64,000 nucleotides of DNA from Orientallactaga sibirica (GCA_036365145.1 JAEOAD010000052.1:12027501-12091500); one strand, 5' to 3'. Positions 1 to 11,387 are shown, counted from the stretch's first letter. The notes: a model not told the origin generated them from the letters alone. Program-made: numbers and translations.

Positions 1-345
1 AACCAGAACGGTATCTGGAAAATCCCCAAATATTTGGAAAATTTAAAACAACACTTCTAAATAACCGATGGGTCAAAGAAGAGGCAACAGGAAATTGGAA
101 AATAATTTAAACTGAGTGGAAAAAAACACAGAGCATATTAAACTTTATGTGATACGTTTAAGACAGCGCTTTGCAGGAGATAGCATTAAGTACTTCAACA
201 CCAGAGAAGAAGAAAAGTATAAAAACTAAGTACTAACCTTCCTACCTTAGGAAATAAAGCAGAGGAGCAAATTAAACTCAAAACAAGAGGGAAGGAACTA
301 GGAGAGCAAGCCGCAGAAAAAGCAGTCAAAAAATAGAAAATGGGG
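1..345 (+). repeat. LINE-1 ORF2 fragment, 5' end outside window
   Basis: Degenerate plus-strand L1 ORF2 (reverse transcriptase region). The order of motifs around 'cacttctaaataaccgatgg', 'gtcaaagaagag' and 'ggaactaggagagcaa' matches the usual mammalian L1 ORF2 nucleotide pattern. Frames are broken, so this is a dead remnant. It runs off the left edge of the window. Assigned by pattern recall, without alignment. Confidence 0.6.
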
Positions 346-1161
346 GATAGAAAAACAACTGAAGGGAAAATGAAGGCAGGCATGTGGGCACACACCTGTG
401 AGGAGCTGAACCAAGAGGCTTGCCCTAAGTTTGAAACAGGCCTGAGCTACACAGTGAGGAGAAAGGGAGGAACAAAAAAGGGGAAGGGGAAGGGGGAGGA
501 AGGGAAAGTGGTTCTTTGGTGGGGGGAAGGGTAAAACTGACAAATCCCTGCCACACAGAGAAAGAAACCCAAACACCAAATATATCAAATACTTCGTTAC
601 AAATTTTTTGGCATGTACAATGTCCATGTGATGAAAAATTACTCCCTAAGACATTCCAATGACCATATAGTATCTAGGGAGCAAACCCAGATCTCACCCT
701 GTCCCTTAGATTTCAAAGCCCATGCTCTTTGCACAGCACCCCTCAGCATTTTTGTAAAAATAAATAAATAATAAATAAAACAAAATTTGTGTTGTACATT
801 ACAGTTTAGAAAAGATGTTGACATGCCTTGTTTCGTCGGAACCCCAAAGCCATATAACCTCCCTAAAACCATGGAAGAGACCAGGACCCAGGGCAAGAGA
901 ATGACTCCTTCTCCACCAGGCGGCTGGCGGCAGACCTGGCTTTCTTTCAGATCCAGAGCTCATTCCTGCACGCACAGTTCTAAACCTTCCTGTCTGGGGC
1001 ATTGTTGCCAAACACCCTGATCTCACGCGGACTCCTTTCTACAGCCAGCATCCCCTGCCTTCAGGATCGCCTCTTCGAGCTGCTAGCCGCACCAGGCAGG
1101 CCTCTGCACACTCAGGAGAGCACGGGACAAGACACAGTCATACATAAGAGGACATAAGAGT
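346..1161. other. Unassigned intergenic sequence
   Basis: No gene or repeat recognised. It contains a purine-rich G/A run near 467-533 and an A-rich AATAAA-like run near 757-785. Short open frames here have no family resemblance. Confidence 0.4.
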
Positions 1162-1445
1162 GGGCTGGAGAGATGGCTTAGCGGCTAAGGTGCCTGCCTC
1201 CTAAGCCTAAGAACGCTGGTTCCAATCTCCAGCGGTTCCAATCTCCAGGTCCCACGTTTAGCCAGATGCAAAGTGACGCAAGGGCACAATGCTGCACTTG
1301 ACCACAAGGGGGCGCACACATCTGGATTTCGTTCACAGCAGCTGAGACACTGCTGGCGTGCCCATCTGTCTCCCTCTCCCTCTCTGTCTATCTCTCTCTG
1401 TCTCTCTCCAAAAATAAATAAAAAATAATTTAAAAAAATTTAAAA
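1162..1445 (+). repeat. ID-headed SINE, type 2 (CTCF-like motif inside)
   Basis: The tRNA-like head 'gggctggagagatggctta' is followed by a body unlike the common type 1 copies: a doubled 'ggttccaatctccag' segment, then a stretch with CCACAAGGGGGCGC at 1302-1315, a pyrimidine-rich CT tract and an A-rich tail. A possible short TSD (aagagtg) lies at about 1155-1161 and 1446-1452. Three further type 2 copies occur in the window, all on the minus strand. Confidence 0.85.
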
Positions 1446-1865
1446 AAGAGTGTCCTCTTCTGTAAGGGCTTCCGGGGCTGTTCCCCTGCGAGAGGTGCAG
1501 GAGTCCACAGCCTGTACAGCCCTAGCGCCACAATGAGAGCCCGTGCTGAGTTCCTGAGGGTCACGCTTGTCCTGTGCCTGCCAGTTCCTCAGCCTCTGAC
1601 CCAGACCCTGAGAATGCTCCATGCTTTCAGCCCATGCTCTGGGTCTCCAGTTGGGGTCCCCGGCTCTCTGCTTCCAATTCTTCAATGGCTAAACTTAAAT
1701 CTGTCCATGATTCAGCTGAAGAGGCCCAGAGGGGTCTTTTCTTCCTTGTCTTACTTCCCAGAGACCTGTGCAGCTCTCACAGTGCCCGTGCCCACACATC
1801 CCTGGGCAGGAATGCTGCCTAGCTACAGGAATCCCTTCAGCCTAGAATTGCCTTGAGGTATTGGC

Positions 1866-1980
1866 CGGTGGTATTTTGTTTTCTCTCATTTTGCCTCCAA
1901 GGTTGATCTTGAACTTGTCATCCTTCTACCTCAGCCTCCTGAGTGCTGGAATTGCAGGGGTATGTCACCATGCCCAGCTG
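1866..1980 (-). repeat. B1-like SINE fragment
   Basis: The reverse complement of the B1 5' half is recognisable by 'cctcagcctcctgagtgctg' and 'caccatgcccagctg'. It is old and diverged. Confidence 0.5.
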
Positions 1981-2011
1981 TTGTTGGTTATTCCTCCTTG
2001 TCAGAGTTGGG

Positions 2012-2218
2012 TTTTTTATTTTTATTTGTTTATTTGAGAGAGGGAAAGAGGCAGAGAGAGAGAGAGAATGGGCACCCCAGGGCCTCTAGCCACTACAAAT
2101 GAACTCCAGATGAATGTGTCCCCTTGTGCATCTGGCTTACATGGGTACTGGGGAATTGAGCTTCGGTCCTTTGGCTCTGCAGGCAAATGCCTTAACCACT
2201 AAACCATCTCTCCAACCC
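2012..2218 (-). repeat. ID-headed SINE, type 1
   Basis: Minus-strand copy: T-rich tail, GA tract, then the type 1 body ('gtgcatctggcttacatggg') and the head complement ('aaaccatctctccaacccc'). Imperfect TSDs resembling cagagttgg(g)tttt lie at 2002-2015 and 2219-2231. Type 1 is the commonest SINE in this window: a tRNA-like head of about 75 bp with Pol III A and B boxes, then a body containing 'agccagatgcacaagg', a CT tract and an AAATAAATAAA tail. Confidence 0.88.
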
Positions 2219-3294
2219 CAGAGTTGGTTTTGTTTCTCAAGCCAAAAAGCATGTCACTCAATCTGATCTGACTGACAGATATCAGATCATTCTGATGGAT
2301 CCCTGGCAGATGTATTCCAGAGCCTTCTCTCCTATCCTCAGCAAGTGTCCCTCCCACTAAACAGGGAATTTGAAGGCAAATATACAGATGACCACGTGGG
2401 GGCTCTGAGCACCTCTCGACTTGCTACCCGTGTACTTGCTCTAAACACGGAGAAGCCAGGGGTGCGACCTTCCTCAGCACTCGTTCTCCTCTGACTCTCT
2501 AGTCTGCTGATAGCTGCCCTCTCCTTTCTGTTCTTGAGCCTCAGTTTCTCTCAAGTCCACGTGCTTGTAGCTCTACTCCAGTTTTTCCCCCAAACCCTCA
2601 ATTTCTCTTCTGCTTTTCTAAAGACCTCAGCTTCTTATATGAACCTTATAAACTACACAATGTTTCCACAATGAGAGCAGGCTTCCTACTTTCCACATGT
2701 TCAGCTTCCCTCCTTAGACCCCAGCCTTTCTTAAGTTAACCCCACAATTTGTGATTTCCCCCTAAATAAACTTAATAATCCATAATTTATCCTGCTTGAG
2801 TCTGTCTTTATTAATTCTTTATTAAAGGTAGGACAGACCCAAAACTTAGAGTTCATAAATTCTGGGGGGCCCTTCTGAGCCCCCAAATCCTGCATCAGAG
2901 AGACTGATGAGGGGAGTGACATGGTATATCCAGGATCCCACAGTCAGTGGCAATAGAGCTTTATTTCTTGCAAAGGTCAAGGAGGGTCCCCAGCAGCAGC
3001 CCAGTGTAGCCCACAGCCAGCATGAGCCTGAGCCAGCCATGGTCACGGAGGGCAGCCTGGGCTCTACTCCCTGGGGGAACAGGAGCTCACACAGTGGCGT
3101 GGACTGTCCAGGAGAAAGCAGCAGGACCAAGTGCAGCTGTGGGCAGCTCATCTGGGTCTCATGAGGAGCACCTCTCCAGGGCCTCAAGGTCAGGGTCAGT
3201 AGGTGTTCCTCCATCCCGGCTGGGACTTGGACATCTTTCTTGTCAGAAGTCTCCCCATTTGCTTTAGGTTCTGAGCTCTGGTGGAATGCTTAAC
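2219..3294. other. Unassigned intergenic; weak LTR-like stretch
   Basis: No gene seen. The part from about 2640 to 2900 has a TATAAA-like site, an AATAAA at about 2765 and a following T-rich segment that could be a decayed LTR. I found no TG...CA ends or TSD, so this stays a suggestion. Confidence 0.3.
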
Positions 3295-3625
3295 ATCTGC
3301 ATCCATCTGCTTAGGCTATTGTAACAGAATGTCACAGACAGAGTGACTCAAACAACAGGAATTTGGAAGCTAAAAGTGCCAGGTCAGGTGCCAGCAGTCG
3401 GTGTCTGAGGAGGGCCATTTTCCTGGCTTGCAGTCAGTCACCTTCTTCCTGTGTCCTTGCATGGTGGAGAGAAAGAAAGCTCTCTGGTGACTCCCCTTAT
3501 GAAGACACTAAGCCTTACGGCCTCGTTTAACCTGAATTACTTCATTAGAGACCCCACTTCCAAATAACACCAGGTGTTAGGGCTTCGACTGAATTCTAGA
3601 GCACGGACCTTCAGACTACAACATC
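3295..3625 (+). repeat. Ancient dispersed repeat, copy 1
   Basis: This stretch carries the mammal-wide pattern 'attgtaacagaatgtcacagac' in part and 'actcaaacaacagga', followed by 'cctcgtttaacctgaattac' and 'ccaaataacac'. It matches a well-known old eutherian interspersed repeat (probably LTR-derived) whose exact library name I cannot give. Confidence 0.55.
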
Positions 3626-3689
3626 TTTTCTAGTAAAATAGACCTGGGTTCACTTTCAACCTTGGCCCCTGTCGGCTATGCACCTCCAG

Positions 3690-4015
3690 TATTGGATTCC
3701 TGTCGATGCTAACATAAATTGCCACACACTTATTGGCTTAAAACAATAGACTTAATACCTTGCAGCTCTGGAGTCTGGCACCAAACGCAACCTCAATAGG
3801 GTAAAACCGAGGTGCCAGTGGGCTGAGCCTCTTCTGGCTCCAATGAGGAATCTATCTCCTGGCCCTTTCCAGCTTCTAGAAGCTGCCCGTGTTCGTCCTC
3901 CCACAGCCTATGTCACTTGAACAACAGCATCTGTGAAAACATCTCCCTGACTCTGACCTCCAGCTACCCTCTCAGGAGGAACACGCATGGAGGAGGCCAG
4001 CCCACGACAGGGCCT
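3690..4015 (+). repeat. Ancient dispersed repeat, copy 2
   Basis: A related old repeat in the same orientation: 'attgccacacacttattggc', 'ttaaaacaatagac', 'ttccagcttctagaagctgc' and 'ctgactctgacctcc'. It may be a second member of the family at 3295-3625 or a sister family. Class uncertain. Confidence 0.5.
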
Positions 4016-5167
4016 GAGGCTCACATTGACTGTGGGTTGCTGACCTTGATCATGCCCTGACCTGCTACGAGCCAGCTTTATTCTCTTTATTTAGGCGAGG
4101 AGGGGACAGGTTGTTTGTCCTCTGAGATCCCTTCCAGCTGGACATTTTGGTCCTGTCTGGGCTCATCTAGTTCCTGGCAGGAGCCCATCAAACACTGAGC
4201 AGCGAGAGGAGTGATTTGGCATCGCTGGTGGGGTTCTGAAAAGTACCAGCGGACTACAGTTCCCCAGCTGGGAAGGGAGGGAGGGGTGCAGAGATGTGTC
4301 CCCCACCCCATTCCTTCAGAGGCACCACCCTCTCTAGTGGCCTCTGTGGCGTTCTGTGAGTGAGACAAATCAAACGACAGAGGGAGGAAGACGAACATCT
4401 TTCATCACCTGATGACCTTCTGAAGCTCGGCTTGTCACCTCACCCCACCCTTTGTCACACAGACAGTCAGCGATTGTGACAGGAAATCCACTCTGAAGCC
4501 CCCATCCAGTCTCTCTTGGAGGGTGAGTGTGCATGTGGCAGGACAGACTGCAACAGGAACAAGGGTTCTTGTCCTGAGGTGACGGATAAACTCCCTGGGA
4601 TGGGCATGAAAATGCCACCGTCTTCCTTCTACAGCTTTTCTTGGTGGAAAAAGGATTAAACTGCAGGCCAGAAATGTTTGGGCTGAATCCAGTGAGAACA
4701 GAGGGGAAGGCACGTTCCACCTCACCAGTCCCTATGACCCAGGGCACAGAACAAACGCTAAGGAGCCAGGTCACCGTGCCGTTGAGCCAGCTGAGAGCCC
4801 TCACTACAGCAATTAGTGATGGCAATTCGAACAGCAGACACGCTGGGTGCTGACAGATTTATAGCCGGGGCAGGGGGGCATTGGGTGGAATTCAAAGGGG
4901 CTGTGAACTTGGCTGGGGAAAAATGTTACATCTTTATTTTCACAAGCCTCCTTCTGAAATTTAGCTGTCATGACTGTAGGCAATAAAGCTCAGATGTTCC
5001 AGGAGCAACTGTGGCTTGTCACCGGTGAAAATCAAAGGTCCTTTCCCTATCGCAATGTCCTTGCATTAATTCTGCATCAATTCCTCACTGTTTGGCGATG
5101 TTGTGGCTGCTGGAGTTGTCATTTACTGTTAGCAAGCACCTACAATGTGGTATCACGGACTGGAAGG

Positions 5168-5170
<3 letters not shown>
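4016..5170. other. Unassigned intergenic sequence
   Basis: No repeat or gene recognised. A 151-codon minus-strand frame (4370-4825) has no splice context or family resemblance, and other frames overlap it; it is taken as chance. Confidence 0.4.

Positions 5171-5206
<36 letters not shown>
5171..5206. repeat. (TG)18 microsatellite
   Basis: Uninterrupted TG dinucleotide run. It adjoins a minus-strand B4-like SINE, whose complementary CA-rich 3' end commonly seeds such tracts. Confidence 0.95.
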
Positions 5207-5207
<1 letters not shown>

Positions 5208-5842
5208 TGGAGAATATATGTGCAGTGCGGTGTATGTGGTGTGCGCATGAATGTGTGCAGATTCATGTCATGTGTGTGCATGCAGAAGCCCGGGGAGAAC
5301 GTCTGGTGTCCTGTTACCATGCATGGGCGTATGTCCTGGAGACAGGGACGCTCCTTCAACCCAGAGCTGCTGCCCATCAGACAACCCCAGGGATTCTCCA
5401 GCCTATGTCCCCTGTGGACGGGAGGGGGAGGGGGGTGGACTAGAGGGTGTGTGACCAGGCCCAGCTTTTTTTTTTTTTTTTTTTTAACTTTTTTTTTTTT
5501 TTTGAGAGAGACACAGAGAGACACAGACAGAGAGGGAGAGGGAGACAGAGATGGGCACGCCAGCAGTCTCTCAGCTTCTGTGAACGAAATCCAGATGTGT
5601 GCACCCCCTTGTGGGCAAGTGCAGCATTGCACCCTTGCGTCACTGCATCTGGCTAAACGTGGGACCTGGAGATTGGAACCAGGTTCTTAGGCTTAGCAGG
5701 CAGGCGCCTTAACCGCTAAGCCATCTCTCCAGCCCCAGGCCCAGCTTTTTATGTTGGTTCTGGGGAGTCAAACGTGGTAGTCTCTGGCCTGACAGCCCCT
5801 TATGCTTAAGCAGCACTCCTAACATCTGAGCCAGCCCCCCAG
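5207..5842 (-). repeat. B4-like SINE split by a younger SINE
   Basis: Minus-strand B4 (ID-B1 fusion): GT-rich start, 'agaagcccggggagaacgtc', 'tggagacagggacgctcc', then 'tggttctggggagtcaaac' and 'tgagccagccccccagctcc'. The 5471-5734 type 2 SINE is inserted in it; removing that SINE and one TSD copy rejoins the element. Diverged. Confidence 0.65.
5471..5734 (-). repeat. ID-headed SINE, type 2, with perfect TSD
   Basis: T-rich tail, GA tract and type 2 body on the minus strand. A perfect 16-bp TSD ccaggcccagcttttt flanks it at 5455-5470 and 5735-5750. It carries GCACCCCCTTGTGG (5601-5614), the complement of the CTCF-like site with one CpG-type change. It sits inside an older B4. Confidence 0.92.
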
Positions 5843-5874
5843 CTCCACAAACTTAAAGTGAAAAAAATATATTT

Positions 5875-6016
5875 TAAGCCAGATACAGTGGCTCATGCTC
5901 ATGATCCTAGCACTTAGGAAGCTGAGGAAGAAGAATTGTTGAGTTCAAGGCCAGCCTGGGCTACAGAGTAAATTCCAGGATAGCTTGGGCTAGTGTGAGA
6001 CTCTGTCTTAAAAAGA
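5875..6016 (+). repeat. B1-like SINE
   Basis: Plus-strand 7SL-derived B1: 'agccagatacagtggctcat', 'ttcaaggccagcctgggcta', 'gactctgtctt' and an A-rich end. Diverged, hence older than the TSD-bearing B1 copies elsewhere. Confidence 0.8.
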
Positions 6017-6510
6017 TTTTTTTTCTTTGATAAGATTGTGTTTACATGGAACTGGTTTTCCTTATAATCCTTTATGTTCTGTTTTATGTATTGCACAGAG
6101 GCTGTGTCTTAACAGAGAAGTAAGGACCTGCCGGCTCCATCAGCATCATCTGGCATGATCCTTCCAACCAGCCATGTGGTGGGGCAGGGCTGGAAGGACC
6201 TAGGTAGGCTCCTGTGTTCAAATAAAATGTTTATCAGCAACGCCAGCGTGGGGTCACATAAAGGTGGAGTCTCTTGGTTGCATTTGGGGACTTTGCCCTG
6301 GCCTCCACCTGGCCCTCACTCCCCACCCCACCCCCCCCCCGCCAGCATGCTCTGTGGACTTCTAGGTTTTCACAGAGCACCTGTACAGATCACAGACCTC
6401 ATCCAGGCCCTGTCAAGGGCTAGCCTGTTGATGACACGCATTCCCACCCTGCCTTGCTCATAGGAAACACAGAATGCTTAGGGTGCAGGCCCGACTAGAA
6501 TCAGATGGGT

Positions 6511-6709
6511 GGGCTGGAGAGATGGTTTAGTGGTTTAGGTGTTTGCCTGTGAAGCCAAAGAACCCAGGTTCGATTCCCCAGGACCCACGTAAGCCAGATG
6601 CACAAGTGGGGGCACGTATCTGGAGTTCGTTTGCAGTGGCTGGAGGCCCATTCTCTGTCTGTCTCCTCTCTCTCTCTCTGCTTGCAAAGCAACAAATAAA
6701 ATAAAATAG
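6511..6709 (+). repeat. ID-headed SINE, type 1
   Basis: Full copy. Its B box is the exact Pol III match GGTTCGATTCC (6568-6578). The A-box-like segment lies in 'atggtttagtgg'. A CT tract (6665-6680) and an AAATAAAATAAA tail end it. It abuts the B4 3' half at 6710. Confidence 0.9.
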
Positions 6710-6960
6710 AAGCAGAGGGTGCCTGAAATCCCAGTGATGTGGAGGCAGTGACAGGGGACCCCTGTGGCTCCCGGCAATTCTGTGAGCTCTAGCTTCAAAG
6801 AGAGACTGTGTCTCGCATAATAAGGTAGAAACTGAGGAAGAGACACCAGACGTCGACATTTGGCCTCCACATGTATGTGCACCTGCATACATGTGAAACT
6901 GCGCATACAAGTGCCTCCACACGTACACGCACATACAACACACGCCCACACACAATAAAT
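6710..6960 (+). repeat. B4-like SINE, 3' half
   Basis: Plus-strand B4 tail: 'agagactgtgtctcgc', 'gacaccagacgtcgacattt' and then CA/TG-rich sequence to an AATAAATAAATAAAT run. The B4 5' half was either lost or replaced by the adjoining SINE. Confidence 0.6.
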
Positions 6961-6991
6961 AAATAAATGCTTTTAAACATAAAATAAACAA

Positions 6992-7214
6992 GGCCTGGAG
7001 AGATGGCTTAGTGGTTAAGCACTTGCTTGTGAAGCCTAAGGACCCTGGTTCAAGGCTCAATTCTCCAGGACCCACGTAAGCCAGATGCACAAGGTGACAC
7101 ATGCATCTGGAGTTCGTTTGCAGTGGCTGGAGGACCTGGCCCGCCCATTCTCTATCTGCCTCTCTCTGTGTGTCTGTCGCTCTCAAATAAATAAATAAAT
7201 AAAAACAAAAAAAT
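6992..7214 (+). repeat. ID-headed SINE, type 1 (long-head variant)
   Basis: Head and body as in type 1, but with an extra 'ggttcaaggctcaattctcc' segment, a partial duplication of the B-box region. Approximate TSD aaataaacaa on both sides (about 6982-6991 and 7216-7225). Confidence 0.88.
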
Positions 7215-7228
7215 AAAATAAACAAAAT

Positions 7229-8562
7229 ATTGGCAGGTCAGGAGAGAGGGATCCGTAGCCAAGAGAACTCTCCACGCAGCAGTTAGGAGTAGAAGACGGG
7301 AGCCAGCGAGCTCTAGGTGGGCTTCCCGGCAGCGTGGGAGCCCAGCCTCCATGTTTATCTGCTAACCAGGAATAGTAACAGCCCCTGTCTCCAAAGGTGG
7401 TTTTCGTGATTGAATTCATGATTTAACAAAATCAAAGAACCAAAAACCACTTCGTGGGACAGCACAGAGCTTGGCCCCTGCCATTGCCCCTTCCCTCCAC
7501 ACACTAGTCCCATCCTTGTCCCAGCAACCAGCCCTGGCCTGGGAAGAGCCTACCAGGGTGCCCTCCACCCTCCAGGCCGCCGCCCTCAGTCTCCCATCTT
7601 TCCAAGCGCGCCACCAGCACCCTCAGGTTGTTTTTGGTGGCAGCCCCGCCTCTCACGAAGACAGGCCGAACTTGTAGCTGTTATCTGATCATCTCATAAT
7701 TAGCTTGACATTTAGAAAGGGCCTTGAGGGCCTGGGGAGACTGTGGTGGGCCGATGCGAGTGTACTGTAGTTTTGCACAGGTGCCAAGCAAGATGCAAGC
7801 AGAGGGGGAGCGGCAGCCCCAGGTTTTGGCGTGTCCTCAACGGCCCTTAGCATGTTTGAAGGCGAGGCACACTGATGGGGACACTAGTGAGGCATCATCC
7901 TTGGGTTTGCTTGGTTCTTGCAGTCCTAGGCTCTCTATAAAATTTGCAGACATAATTCTCTTGCTTTTCTTCTCTTTTCTTTTTCTCTATCCTTCCCTTG
8001 CCTACCCCTCCCTCCCTTCCTCTTCTAAAGAGGTTCTCCAACACTGAACGCACACAAAACCTAATGCAGCGGTGTTTAAACCAAACTCATCTCTGCCTGC
8101 AAGCCTGTACCTTCTCTTGTTGCCTTTGAGGACTGGCAAGTGGAGTTGGGGAGCACCTTCCAGGAAGGAAAAGAATTCCGAGATTTTGTTGGCTCCGAAC
8201 AGAGTCAGCGATTTCCCTTCCCAGGGGAGGCTGAGTGCTCTCCTCTGCCACCTAGCGGTAGGAGGGAATGAAACTCTTCTCCGGCCACAGGGGGGCTTTC
8301 TCCTCCTTCTGGCTGCTCCCCACCCCGGGCTGGCTCAAACCCGGACCACTCAGCCTTTCTCTGCATTGCCCCCACATCATCTCAGTTGTTGGATCTGAAA
8401 ATTCCCCCTCTCCATATCTGCTGGTGCTCCCTCTTCCTCTGTGCGTACAGACCATGCCTTGTTTCTGGCCTGGGCTGGAGCCTATCTAGGCCAGCGTTTT
8501 GCCAGCTTGGGGAAGTCTCATTTGATCTTACCAGTGTGCAATTCAAATTACCATCATTTTCA
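7229..8562. other. Unassigned intergenic sequence
   Basis: No repeat or gene recognised. A polypyrimidine stretch lies at about 7959-8030. Open frames of up to 108 codons (8072-8398 and 7724-8047) are not conserved in any family I know. Confidence 0.4.
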
Positions 8563-8648
8563 CACTATATATATATATATAACATCATTATATATATTAT
8601 ATCATTATATATATTATATATATGTATTTGAATATATATATTTTTTTG
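8563..8648. repeat. AT-rich microsatellite
   Basis: Imperfect (AT)n with ATTATAT interruptions, forming self-complementary blocks. A second short TA/CA-rich tract lies at 8881-8932. Confidence 0.9.
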
Positions 8649-8932
8649 AAGCCAGGACCTAAAATAAAAAGCCCCCTACCCTCCTACCCTTCCCCTCATG
8701 TCCTGCCCCTGTCTCCCCTCAAGACACCCTACACCTCATCACCTATCCCAGGAACTACGCCCCACCCAAAGCCTACGTCTGTGGAAGATGCAGAGCTGAG
8801 ACCCCCTCAGGTAAACAAGCCAGGTGACTGCTTTCCCTCCATCCCATCTTGTTGTCACTAATGTTGGCTAGGGACAATCCATATATGTATCCATATATAT
8901 ATGCATACACACATACACACACATATGTGGAT

Positions 8933-10104
8933 GTTTGTTGTCTGTGGAGGATTTGGGGAGGGATGTCCCCTTGCTCCATCTCCTGAGCGGTCATTTGCAG
9001 CACAAGCATCAGCTGCTGTACTCATAGACAACGCTGACTCCAGGTGCCCATTTTCACCACTCTGGGACATTCAGCCAGGGCCGGAGCTGCAAGCGGGCTG
9101 CGTTTGAGGAAGCGCGTTGAGGCGGTGCACTAGAACTGCCTGGGAATCTGTGATGACCTCAGCTCGCTGAAGATGGCTCCCAGGTGGCCCAAAAGATGAA
9201 ACACCAACATATGGGCAGGAATCAGCAAGCAAAAGTTATTTTCTGGTGTGAAGCCTTAAATGGAACATATCAGAAAAGTTCTCTAAGAATTGAGATCCCC
9301 TAAAATGTGACAAATGGTTAAAGAAAGACCATCTGGGCAAACCACAGTAGCTTTGAGGAACCAAAATAAGTACCCATGTTCAAGACCACTCTCCCAGAAG
9401 ACTGCATCCCATTTTTAAAAATAGAACACAGTTTCCTAAAGAAAAAGGGAAGTCAAATTCAAAAAAAGTGATTTCTAGTTTATGGTCAATGCAGCCCCCT
9501 GAACAGGCCAAGCACAGTCACATGCTCTCTCAAATGTGTCGAGATGGGATTTATATGGAAGATTCTACAAATACACGGCTGTGCTAGTGTGTGTTTATTA
9601 ACTTGATAGGACCTGAATTTGAGAGGGAAATTACCCCACTATCTGCAGCAGCTGCACAGCTGGAATTACTCTGGTGCGTATGTTCAAGCCCTGCCCCTTC
9701 CCCACGCTGCACCCGTGTGGGACCCAAAATAAACAAAGTTAATAAAACAAACTCTAAACCACAAAAAAAAAACACCCACAAGGTGTGTGGTGGGCTCTGT
9801 CCTCTTCTCCAACTCCTGGGCTATTCATCTCTCAGCATCTGACACCGTTACGGTTTTGTCCTTCCCACTCTGGCAGCAGCTAAGCTAAGCTACGCTGTCA
9901 GGGTGGGTAAAGATATGCATGGGCCCTTAGATGATATGGACGTGCCCTCTCCTCACCCTTTGGTTCACACAGTCACCTCCCCTGCCATTCCCCTTCTTTG
10001 GTCTGCGCTCTCTCCCTCGCTCCACCTGACTTCTGAATAAATATAATAAATCACAAAATAATCCTTCTCCGTCTTGTTTCATTTTAGTTGCCCTCAAAGC
10101 AAGT
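8933..10104. other. Unassigned intergenic sequence
   Basis: No gene seen. A poly-A run lies at 9760-9772. The stretch near 9590-9640 ('ttattaacttgataggacct') resembles the start of the LTR-like family at 10105-10440 but could not be confirmed. Confidence 0.4.
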
Positions 10105-10440
10105 CCCATTTCAGAGTCACCTAGGGAAGTAGTCTCTGGGGATGCCAGAGGGGCATTACCTAGGTTAGGTTAAGCTGGGGGCACACCTAAGAGGGGTTGT
10201 CTTGATGAGGTTTAATTGAAGTGGAAAGACCCGCCTTGAATGGGCTGGGATGCCAGAGAAAAATGTAGAAAGCTGGCTAAACACCAAGATTCATCCTGTT
10301 TCCTGACTCTGGACTGTTGCCTCAAGCTCTGATGTTCTCTTTCCCTGCCATGACGAAATGTATGCCAAAAGAAGCCCTTCTTTGAATCCATTTTTATCAG
10401 TTATTTTGTCCCAGCGGTGGGAAAGATAGCTAAGATACTG
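10105..10440 (+). repeat. LTR-like dispersed repeat (rodent MaLR-type)
   Basis: This resembles the common rodent repeat running from 'gtcacctaggg' through 'aattgaagtggaaagaccc' and 'gccttgaatgggctgggat' to 'ttattttgtcccagc' and 'gatagctaagatac'. The family is recalled from other rodents; LTR class is probable, not shown. No TSD found. Confidence 0.5.
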
Positions 10441-11214
10441 GCCAAGTGCAAATGGCCTGAGACTGAATGCCGCGTTCTTTGAGGAGGATTCGGAGGAGCG
10501 TGAACTTTGTCATCGCCTACCATTGTTGAACTGCTTCAGCACCACCTCCGCCGTCTCCAGGATCTGTCCCTGCACTCAGCAGGATGTCCCTTCCAGAGAT
10601 GGTCACCTTTTCCAATCCCCAGAAGGAAACATTGCCGGGTATGAACTGAGTACCTTACACAGTGGTACTCAGCGTGAGACATCCTGACCAGTGTGGAAAT
10701 ACAGACTCCTGCTCACGCTCACGTCCTGGGCATGGTTGACTCCTTCGGCTGGAAGGTCCCTTGCCAACCCTGCAGGTTGTCCCTGTGGCTCCTTCACCTC
10801 CTTTGGCACCTTGCAGCAGCCATTGCTGCACACTTCAAAACTGACCAGAACAGACAGGGTGGAGGGTTCAGGAAGTGAGTCCAGGCTTCTGTGCACCAGC
10901 ATCAACGCTGTGGTCTTCCTCTCTATTGGAAGAACGCAGGAGACTAGAGAAGACCGGGACATGATTCTGGAAGAATCCATCCAGCCTTTGAGCACCTCCT
11001 TAAGGCTGGCTCCCCAGGGGCCTGCGACGACACTCCCAGATACGGTTTTTCCAAAGGAAACGTGTGCCTCTGTGGCTTGCCTCCACTTGAGATCCTAGTG
11101 TGCTTGATCAATAGCAATGAGTCAGGAGAAGGCTGACGACCAGTGTGAGGAAGTGGTTAGAGAAAAAAACATGTTTTTAACTAAGATAAAACATCTGTCA
11201 AGAAAGAAATAGAG
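10441..11214. other. Unassigned block, open on both strands
   Basis: A repeat-free stretch with a 135-codon plus frame (10691-11098) overlapping a 108-codon minus frame (10669-10995). No domain, splice structure or recognisable family was found on either strand. A decayed processed pseudogene is possible. Confidence 0.3.
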
Positions 11215-11382
11215 GGCCAGGCGTGGTGGCGTATGCCTTTAATCCCAGCATTCGAGAGGCAGAGGTAGGAGGATCACCACGAGTTCAAGGCCACCCTGAG
11301 ACTAAGTAGTGAATTCCAGGTCAGCCTGAGCTAGAGTGAAACCCTACCTTGAAAACAGGGAAAAAGAAAGAAAGAAAGAAAA
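11215..11382 (+). repeat. B1-like SINE
   Basis: Well-preserved B1: 'ggccaggcgtggtggcgtat', 'gaggcagaggtaggaggatc', 'ccaggtcagcctgagctaga' and an (AAAG)n tail that matches the 'aagaaagaaa' just upstream of the element. Confidence 0.9.
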
Positions 11383-11387
11383 GGTAT

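Noticed and set aside
5145..5690. 181- and 159-codon frames over the (TG)n and SINE region
   Set aside because: They are built from microsatellite Val-Cys or Thr-His runs and SINE sequence on both strands.
6511..6600. tRNA gene calls from A and B boxes in SINE heads
   Set aside because: The boxes belong to retroposed SINEs with no cloverleaf, followed by a SINE body and A-rich tail.
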